From contig JAGUCH010000003.1 in the NCBI GenBank assembly GCA_019096065.1, forward strand, positions 5,890,001 to 5,954,000: a stretch of 64,000 nt of DNA, in the 5' to 3' direction. The notes beneath the pieces are model-generated. The model ran no database searches and had not been told where the DNA came from. It saw only the letters and a program-made list of their open reading frames with translations. Below are positions 57,321 through 64,000 of the stretch, piece after piece; position 1 is the first letter of the stretch, and each line of letters starts with the position of its first letter. Both the position numbers and the translations under genes were made by a program. This stretch comes from Paracyclopina nana (taxonomy: Eukaryota > Arthropoda > Copepoda > Cyclopoida > Cyclopettidae).

Positions 57321-57647
57321 ATGGCGGAAAGTCCGAGAACCGAATCTCCCTCTAAAAGGAGGCGTCGAAGGACCAAAAAGTTTGTCCTCGAAGACCAAAA
57401 TATAATTCCATTTGAAATTGAGGGCGTGAGAAAGCGGGGCCGTCGCAAAGGCTCGAAAAATAGGCAAAAAGTTGCAAAAATCACGATGCCAAGTCAAGCT
57501 GGCGAAGGGCTACCGATTCAGTCTCAAAAGTACCTTTTACACCAACCCTTTGCATTGGAGGGGGAGAAGGAAGTTGAGTTCGTTATCGACCAAACGGTAA
57601 CAAGGAAAACTCATCAATGGCGCCAAAAATTAACCTCTCAAAATTAA
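57321..57647 (+). CDS. Small basic protein of unknown function
   Basis: 108 aa from the ATG at 57321 (AAAATATGG context). The frame runs open upstream into the tRNA, so this ATG is the first usable one. The N-terminal third is strongly basic with nuclear-localisation-like clusters (SPSKRRRRRTKK) and an AT-hook-like KRGRRKGSKNRQK; the rest is neutral to acidic (LEGEKEVEFVIDQ). It is probably nuclear or nucleolar. No known domain recognised. It lies only 62 bp after the tRNA and converges with METTL25B, 44 bp between stops. It is not clearly a shadow of another gene, but it lacks homology support. Confidence 0.55.
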   Translation: MAESPRTESPSKRRRRRTKKFVLEDQNIIPFEIEGVRKRGRRKGSKNRQKVAKITMPSQAGEGLPIQSQKYLLHQPFALEGEKEVEFVIDQTVTRKTHQWRQKLTSQN

Positions 57648-57691
57648 TGCTGTCAGCCAACTGCCAAAAATTGTCAAAATGAGAGCAACGT

Positions 57692-59077
57692 TTATTTCGT
57701 TGACACAATCACAAAGTTTCTCGGAGATATTTCGCTTTCAAATATAGGAACTACGCTGCTTTCAAGTCCTTCTTCGTGTAAGTAGATGCATCTATCTAGT
57801 AGCACAACCGTTTCGATCAACGGAGCAAATAACAGCCGTAGAGTGTAAAAGCACACTACCCTCCACCAATTATCATCCTCTTCAGCTCCCAAAGATTTGA
57901 GTTCTGGCAAGTTAAATTCGACATCAAGGTTGGCCGTGGCCTTAACGACGTAGTCAGAAAACTCCAACAAGTGAGAGTTTTTCACAGTTTTCAAACCAGA
58001 ATGACGCAGTTCAGGCCTCTGTTGGACAACAAGCTTTTCAAGCAACGCCCTTCTACAATGAACTCTTAACTTGTTCACTTCGTCAGGATTGCTCAACTTT
58101 TCCTTGTAGCACTCGATTGCATGGCAAGCCAGCTCTAATGAAGTGTAGTTTATCAATTGAGGCTTCAGAGCTTCTTTTACGTAATTGCTCATTGGAAAGG
58201 TCGACTTGATGAACATGTAACAGCACCCAACTGACTGCAAATGTGACACTCGTGGGCTTTCGGCGTACAGCCTTAAGAGTGTGGGACCGAGATCACCGCA
58301 AGTGTGCAGCCCCACAAGACCAAAATTGCTGCCACAGTTAAGTTCTGCCACAAATTTCTCGGACTCTATATCAGGATCAATTTTGAGCGTTTGGTGTTTA
58401 GGTTCCTTAAAAGCAACCCCCTTGCTTGACACAGCTTTGAGCAAATCTTGGTCGAATTTGCTTGCCCTCAAGCCAAAATCTTCTTCGGCTTCAATGCAGG
58501 TGACGCTAAAGTCGTGACAAAAGGCCAGAAACCGTGATAGGTGACCTACACCGCCTCCTACATCAACTTTGCTCTTCGTTTGGGTTTTTTCAGACAACAT
58601 CAAGGCCACATCCGTCATTCGAAGAAGCTCGTGCATCTTTTTGGGCTTGATGTGTTTTTTAAAGACACAGTCTACATGCTTGGGCAAAATCATCTGAATA
58701 TCCGTCTGCCAGTCGCTCTCCGTATCATGAAGACCAAGCTCTTTTGCAATAGCCTGCCTTGGGACAAACTTTCTGGAGAGAGAAAGTTCTTTCACAGCCG
58801 CTTTCAATCGCAGTATTTCCAAAGGCCAAGCTTGATTGTGATCATCACTCTCCGAGGACAAATTGATGAGAAAGGCCAAGTCTTTTGGACCGGCTTGGTC
58901 AAAAAAGCATTGCCATTCTCCAGGCAACTTGGACCAATGATCATCGACAAAAAAGTCCAACACGTAGCTATTGATGAGCCATTCGTACTGTTCAAGTAAG
59001 GCCAAGCTTGACCCTAAAACGGCCTTGAGTTCGCCAATGGTATTTTTTGCACACTTGACATACATTTGTTTCACCAT
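57692..59077 (-). CDS. METTL25B: Methyltransferase-like protein 25B (RRNAD1 family)
   Basis: Putative SAM-dependent methyltransferase of the METTL25/RRNAD1 family, 461 aa, single exon. Seen: a middle Rossmann-type motif I (VDVGGGVGHLSRFLAF), acidic loop VTCIEAEEDFG, and the family signature LVGLHTCGDLGPTLLRLY followed by VGCCYM. The C-terminal helices include YVVKATANLDVEFNLPEL. Length matches human METTL25B (about 475). The substrate is not established. The ATG lies inside the last codons of the upstream cornichon gene (CCATGGTGA: cornichon stops at TGA, METTL25B starts at ATG), so the two frames overlap by 7 nt. Confidence 0.9.
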   Translation of the reverse strand: MVKQMYVKCAKNTIGELKAVLGSSLALLEQYEWLINSYVLDFFVDDHWSKLPGEWQCFFDQAGPKDLAFLINLSSESDDHNQAWPLEILRLKAAVKELSLSRKFVPRQAIAKELGLHDTESDWQTDIQMILPKHVDCVFKKHIKPKKMHELLRMTDVALMLSEKTQTKSKVDVGGGVGHLSRFLAFCHDFSVTCIEAEEDFGLRASKFDQDLLKAVSSKGVAFKEPKHQTLKIDPDIESEKFVAELNCGSNFGLVGLHTCGDLGPTLLRLYAESPRVSHLQSVGCCYMFIKSTFPMSNYVKEALKPQLINYTSLELACHAIECYKEKLSNPDEVNKLRVHCRRALLEKLVVQQRPELRHSGLKTVKNSHLLEFSDYVVKATANLDVEFNLPELKSLGAEEDDNWWRVVCFYTLRLLFAPLIETVVLLDRCIYLHEEGLESSVVPIFESEISPRNFVIVSTK

Positions 59078-59517
59078 GGAACTTCTTCCGCACCAGATGA
59101 CAATCTATTAGCCAAAAGTCCCAACAGGCCAAGAAAGGCTGCGGAATGAAACACCAAATAGCAAATGGACTCGTTGATGGATTGCTTAAGGAAAGGACGG
59201 AGCCTTATCTCCGTTGGCTCGTATAATCCAGAATTTCCTCGAGGCACTTGATACAGTCTTCGAAAATACCAGGCCATAAAGGGCAATGCGATTATTGCTG
59301 GAATCCACGTAGGCCCAGATCCTGGAAGGAGGCAGAGAAGCACAAGGCCTAAGAGTCTCGGCTTAGTCAAGACGTTTAATTTGTCACAGCAGTCTCTGGT
59401 GTTGATGTAGTCACTCTCGAGGTCTGACAAGGTCATAACGACAAAGGCCGTCACAAATAGCAAAATGCTGTGCAAGAACAAGGCCAGCATGTGGCGATAC
59501 TCTGCTTCAGGGTCCAT
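59071..59517 (-). CDS. Cornichon family cargo receptor (CNIH)
   Basis: 148 aa, single exon. ER-to-Golgi cargo receptor of COPII vesicles. The cornichon signature ESDYINTRDCCDKLN follows the first membrane segment (ALFLHSILLFVTAFVVMTLSDL). Two or three further hydrophobic segments follow (LLGLVLLCLLPGSGP, PAIIALPFMAWYF, YLVFHSAAFLGLLGLL). The size fits CNIH4/CNIH1 (about 140-144 aa). The shorter loop without the AMPA-receptor-binding insert favours a CNIH4- or CNIH1-like type. It overlaps METTL25B by 7 nt on the same strand. Confidence 0.9.
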   Translation of the reverse strand: MDPEAEYRHMLALFLHSILLFVTAFVVMTLSDLESDYINTRDCCDKLNVLTKPRLLGLVLLCLLPGSGPTWIPAIIALPFMAWYFRRLYQVPRGNSGLYEPTEIRLRPFLKQSINESICYLVFHSAAFLGLLGLLANRLSSGAEEVPW

Positions 59518-60627
59518 CGCTCTTCATGCAACCCATTGTTGAGTCATACTGACGTGATCTTGGTCGTTCTGTAGTTACTGTTTACGTTAGGTGTTTTTTT
59601 TTATTCACAGCATTTCGCATTCGCGAGAAATGAGAAACCGAGCGTTATTTATTAGGGCACCAAAACCTTTTTTTAGAGGTGCCAATTTTAGTGTCAGTCA
59701 AGACCCTTTCTGGCAATGCTATCGAGCTTCTAGCTTCTAGATATTCTCTGTACCTAAAGGTTGTTATTCCCTCAGGTCCTTAAATTTGAAGTTGGCGACA
59801 AGGTAAGCGAAACAATGGAAACCTCGGTTTTGTCAACTTAGGCGAAGAAAGTGAGAACAAAAAATAGTTCATGTCAATCCATGAATTTTAATTCATGGTT
59901 GATTTTAGCATAGATGAATGAAGACAATGAAGAAAGAGTTTCATCAAATTGAGCAACGTTAGCCACTACCCACATTTTTACAATTTATTCTAAGCGGAAC
60001 TGTTAAGATGTAATAAATAAAATACTAAATATTTTTAAAACTTGCTAGAAGTTGCCATCAGCCTTTCTATGTACATGACAAAAACTATGTCCAGTACGTA
60101 TACATGGATAAGATAATTGGCTCAATGAAGAATGAAAGGGACCAAAGTTTTTTTTAAAGAAGGAGCAATTTATTTCGAATGAGTTAAGAGATTTTGAATC
60201 GAACTACTGATTTTGCCGAATTGATAATTTTGAACATCATGAAACTTAAAAGATGCGCACAATTGTAGTTGCTTAAGTTTGATAAGCATTTTAGCTAAGC
60301 ATTTTCACTTTATGTACACTTGAAGAATTGTTGCCAGAAAGAGGCCTCCAGTACTTAAGAGATGCAAGGGGCCTGCAATTATTGGGAAAAGGTAGATAAA
60401 CGCTAGGAGAGCCTTTTCCAACATTTTATGATTAAGAGCAATCCATTTGTTTATCGGGGTGGCTCTAGTGGGTCTGAGCGATTCTCGATGTAGGTTTGCA
60501 ATTACTTCATAAAATGGGGGTAGCTTCTTTAGAAAAGGCTACTGCTAGCTTTATCTATCTCTATATGTTCTAATCGCATGGTAGAGTGCGCAATAAAACC
60601 TCTGTAAATATAAGTAGTATATACATT
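59518..60627. other. Cornichon promoter and AGO1 3' UTR
   Basis: 1.1 kb of AT-rich sequence. The ~600 bp next to AGO1 should be its 3' UTR; reverse-strand AATAAA occurs near 60,170 as a possible poly(A) signal. The ~150 bp next to cornichon is its likely promoter. No gene recognised. Confidence 0.4.
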
Positions 60628-63520
60628 TTAGGCAAAGTACATGACCTCCCGGGCATTGGCATGGACAGTTACTGCTCTGGCCATGGCAGCAGGTGCCCTG
60701 TCCTCAGACCCTCCTGACACATGGGATCCTTCTCCAGAGTCGTTTTCCTTCTCCACAAGATGGTATCTTGCCCTAAAAGCCACCAAGTGGGCATAATATG
60801 CAGGAGCAGGAATTGAGACTGATCTTGTGCATCGCACATAGGTGTGGCAAAGTTGGAAGGTGAGCTGCTGAAGCTCATCTGCTCCAAAGTGGTTGTCATC
60901 CCAAAGCACATGGTAGTGGCTTGGACGACTGGTGCCTTGAATTCCTTGATGAGAGCAGAGATAGAAGTCAAATTCAGTGGGATGAGTAATTCCAATGTCC
61001 ACAGTTGTGCCAGCTGGGATGTTGCCAGATCGGCCAGATTGCTCTTTCTTGTCAGAGCAAAACAGGCGAGTGTGATGTCTCTTTTGAACCACAATAAAGG
61101 TGATACCAGGTTTGTAATCAGGCTCCAATTTGATGCATGCCTCTCTCAAAGCAGTGAGCTCATGCTGCAATACTTGGGAGAATTGGCCTTCAGAAACACC
61201 ATCTCGATACATTATGACTCTGTGGGGCTTGTAGCCGCCAGTCGACTTGTAGAACATCATCAAATGATCCTTGACCATAGTTGACAAATCTTGTATGATC
61301 TCTGCTCTGTGAGCTTGCACCCTGACAGTAGCAGCATAGCGTGAAGGGTGAGCATCTTGTGATCCAACCACTGCTGCAATTGATGGTTTCTTGTTGTCTC
61401 CAGCTGGTGGATGGGTGACATCAGCTCCCAGAAAGATGACTGGCTCATGGAAAACTTTGGGCCTGATGGCAGGCACAAGAATACTGTTGACACCACCAAG
61501 CTTCACATTGATTTTGAGGCAAAGATTGGACAGGGTTTGAGGAGATGTTTTGTTGACATTTTTCGCCTGGACACATTGAGTTGCCATTCCAAGGATAGTA
61601 TCACCCACTCTCTTGACTTCAGCATACACTGGTGTTTTACCAGGCAACACCACAACAACAAGCTGGAGGCCAGGGAATGTGGTTTTAAGGTAGCGAAACA
61701 TGGGCTCCACTTGATCAGGACCATTTGCATACTTGCAGAAGCCAGGTTGTCCAATAATAGGCATGCCAGCATCATTGGAGATCTTTTGAAGAGAGAGAGT
61801 AAAATTCCTCAAAGCATCTTCCTTCACAGTTTTGGAAGGGGCAAAGCAGGCAATGGCCCACTCACGAATCTCCACTCCAGTAAAGAATTGCTTGCCTCGC
61901 ATATCCCACACACCACCATTGGGAGTAGCTTGTTGCCTAGTGCGACCACCATATTGTATTCTTGGAGGAGGCAGGACACGCCCTCTGACTTCCATCAAGT
62001 TGTTGCTGATATTGAGGCCAAATTCCTTGACATATGGATCATTGTTGAAGTCAGCCTTGCGGATGAGATTGTTGATCTCACGCTCTCTGTCTGGAGCAGA
62101 CCTTGCAGTAGCTTTGATCATGGTGGAGGTTTGTAAATCTGTCAGCTTCTTGACACATCTTTGCCCCTGCACAACATTGCACACCTCCAAAGGTAGATAG
62201 GTATGTTTGTGCTCTTGACCAACTTGGAGGCATGGCAGGTGAGGAAACCTCAACTTCATCTTATACTTGTCCAAAAAGTACTTGGCTACAGTGCACTCAA
62301 CGGTTTGGCCATTTTCCAGTTGGAGAGGGAAACTCTGCATTTGAGCAGGTCTACGAGTGACATTGCACACTCTGTACTTTCTTTTCATGGTTCCACAGTG
62401 AGTGATTTCAATTTTGAGGCTCTTGATCTCCTTTGTAAACTTGACCCTCTGGGAGTCTGTGAGCGGCCTTTTCTGCTCATTAATATCGCGAATGTCAAGG
62501 ACTTCACACATGAAGTCAATGACAGGCTGAGCTTTGTAGAAAGCAGTAGCAGAAACATCAATGTTGAGCATCATCTTCCACTGGGATGGCCTCACTGATT
62601 GATGGAAGCCAAACCAAACCTCTCTTCCACCACCAAGAGGGTGGTAATACCCATCTGGAGATGAGAAAAAACTCCTGCCCACAGGAGTGTACATCATTGA
62701 GGGCAAATGCCTCATTACAACATCCATAGCTTGAATAGCATCAAATGGTATCTGCCTGGTGCGACCCTCAAGGGCCTCTTCAAGGGCATACAAGGAGACC
62801 TGAGCAACCCACTTCATTGAGACACGGAATACTCGATCCTTGCCTTCTCCTGGAAGAGTGACCTCAAGATCTACTTGTTCATTGCCGATTGGGAGAGGGT
62901 CACGGACGTAGAGATTGCTCCTGCCATCAAAGACTGGCTTCTTTGTTCCAAAGATTCTGCTGTAGGCATGTACCATGGTCTCAATGATGTCACGGTTAAC
63001 TTTTCTGGGGCATTTGTCAGGAGAGATGGCAATGTGGTAATGGTGGATGTAACCACGAGGCATGTTGATTTGAACATGGTTGGCTCTGAGGACAATTGGC
63101 CGACCTTCTTGGCCAATATTTGGTCTTCGAGGGCAATAAAAGATGGGTGGGCTCTCGGGAGAAATGCTTTTGCTGCCAAATCCAATTCCTAAATCTGTCA
63201 TTCCCAGAATGTTTGTGGTGCCATTTCCTCCATTTCCATCTATGAGAGATTTGGTGGTTGCTCCAGGGATGCCTGGTGGGGATGCTTCTCCGCTTGTTAT
63301 TCCACTGAGTGGGCTCCCAGTTCCCCCTGAAGAGCCGCTGGAAGGACCGCCAATGACGGTGCCAAGATTGATACCAAGTCCAATAGCATTGGAACTCTAC
63401 AAGGATTAAAAGGGGAGAGTCAGGCAAATGCTATAATACGGAATTTTCAGTCTGGCTAATTACCTGGTTCAGAGTCGGGGCTCCGACGGGTCCAGGCCCG
63501 GTTTGACCGACGGGAAACAT
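60628..63520 (-). CDS. AGO1: Argonaute 1 (miRNA-class AGO)
   Basis: Core of the miRNA silencing complex, cytoplasmic. Two coding exons, 63520-63464 ([19 protein letters not shown]) and 63396-60628, joined in phase 0, give 941 aa. The N-terminal ~90 residues are Gly/Ser/Pro-rich. Then come an N domain ([20 protein letters not shown]), DUF1785 ([20 protein letters not shown]), a PAZ domain ([31 protein letters not shown]), MID ([19 protein letters not shown]) and PIWI. The PIWI catalytic residues appear present: D in [16 protein letters not shown] in [13 protein letters not shown] and H in [16 protein letters not shown], with a candidate Glu finger between them. It ends in YFA as animal AGOs do. 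A 5'-UTR intron is likely upstream (acceptor-like TTTTTAG around 63,570). The nearly single-exon coding structure is notable. Confidence 0.95.
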
Positions 63521-64000
63521 TTTCAGCTATTGGCCGAGGGAAATCTTTGCAATACTCCCCTCAATGTGTCCTAAAAAGGAGGAAAAATGATAAGATAGGT
63601 AGTTAATCAATACCGCTAGATAGATAAGCGGGCGGGAGAACAAAGAACGCTGCACAGCCAAAAACTTTCGAGTCTCGCGGCGAAACTATTTGCCTCTTCT
63701 TGGGGCTAAATATTTCGATTTCGATCACTTTGACCATTAATGAGACATTTGACGGACAAAAAATTGACTCACCTAAGCCCGATAGACGCTTTAATTGATA
63801 ACAAAGTTTTAGACGCGATCCTCAAACATGCGATCGCCGTGACACCATTTCGGGGAGTGAGTGAATTGCGGACTCCATGAAATAATCTGCAGTTTTGCTT
63901 GATTGGCGAAGTTTTAATTGTTAGGAATTAATAGAGTAAACTACTGTTTTTTTACATTTTAATTATTTTTTAGTCTTAGATAAGCGCATTAAATAAACAT
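63521..64000. promoter_or_regulatory. AGO1 5' leader and upstream region
   Basis: AGO1 5' UTR, probably interrupted by an intron, then sequence running to the window edge. No other gene seen. Confidence 0.35.

Overview
This is nuclear DNA from a compact animal genome, most likely an arthropod. The evidence is short GT-AG introns (often 50-100 bp), conserved metazoan housekeeping genes, a single-BIR/RING IAP with the C-terminus usual in this family, a lola-like C2H2 zinc-finger terminal exon, a DM13-domain secreted protein and an env-bearing gypsy element. The species cannot be named from sequence alone. Product names come from residue-level recognition of families; no database was searched.

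Layout. 0.1-6 kb: a BIR-RING inhibitor of apoptosis, a terminal C2H2 zinc-finger exon with no visible 5' partner, and a nine-exon lysosomal alpha-N-acetylgalactosaminidase/alpha-galactosidase. 6-12.4 kb: mostly non-coding, with a complete 493-bp hAT-type MITE. 12.4-16.7 kb: vezatin and the mitochondrial cobalamin GTPase MMAA, divergent across about 430 bp. 17.7-20 kb: a secreted DM13 protein with Met/His-rich segments and an apparent GC-AG intron. 20-26.8 kb: a CpG-rich non-coding block followed by a repeat cluster (minisatellite, MITE, 883-bp foldback). 26.8-46.7 kb: a gene-dense stretch with an M14 carboxypeptidase, an SRSF3/7-type SR protein, FIP1, stomatin-like 2, a small uncharacterised Pro/Tyr-rich gene, EDC3, a DHHC palmitoyltransferase, a four-TM protein, PIH1D1, a probable mL63 (MRPL57) and TIMELESS/timeout. 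46.7-57.05 kb: a nested mobile-element stack behind TIMELESS. 57.1-64 kb: tRNA-Ser(CGA), a small basic protein, METTL25B, a cornichon homologue and AGO1.

The most informative structure is the stack at 46.66-57.05 kb. The last ~130 bp of TIMELESS is tandemly duplicated. A TTAA-targeting foldback DNA element with ~700-bp arms sits in the second copy, and a complete-looking env-bearing gypsy provirus (7,565 bp, identical 227-bp LTRs, AATT target duplication) sits in the left arm. The right arm and copy 1 preserve both empty sites, so the order of events can be read directly.

Several same-strand genes are packed like bicistronic units: cornichon/METTL25B ORFs overlap by 7 nt, and mL63/PIH1D1 are 46 nt apart. 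Several gene pairs share short divergent promoters (vezatin/MMAA, the small Pro/Tyr gene/EDC3, mL63/TIMELESS). RNA-related functions recur (FIP1, SRSF, EDC3, AGO1), but that could be chance.
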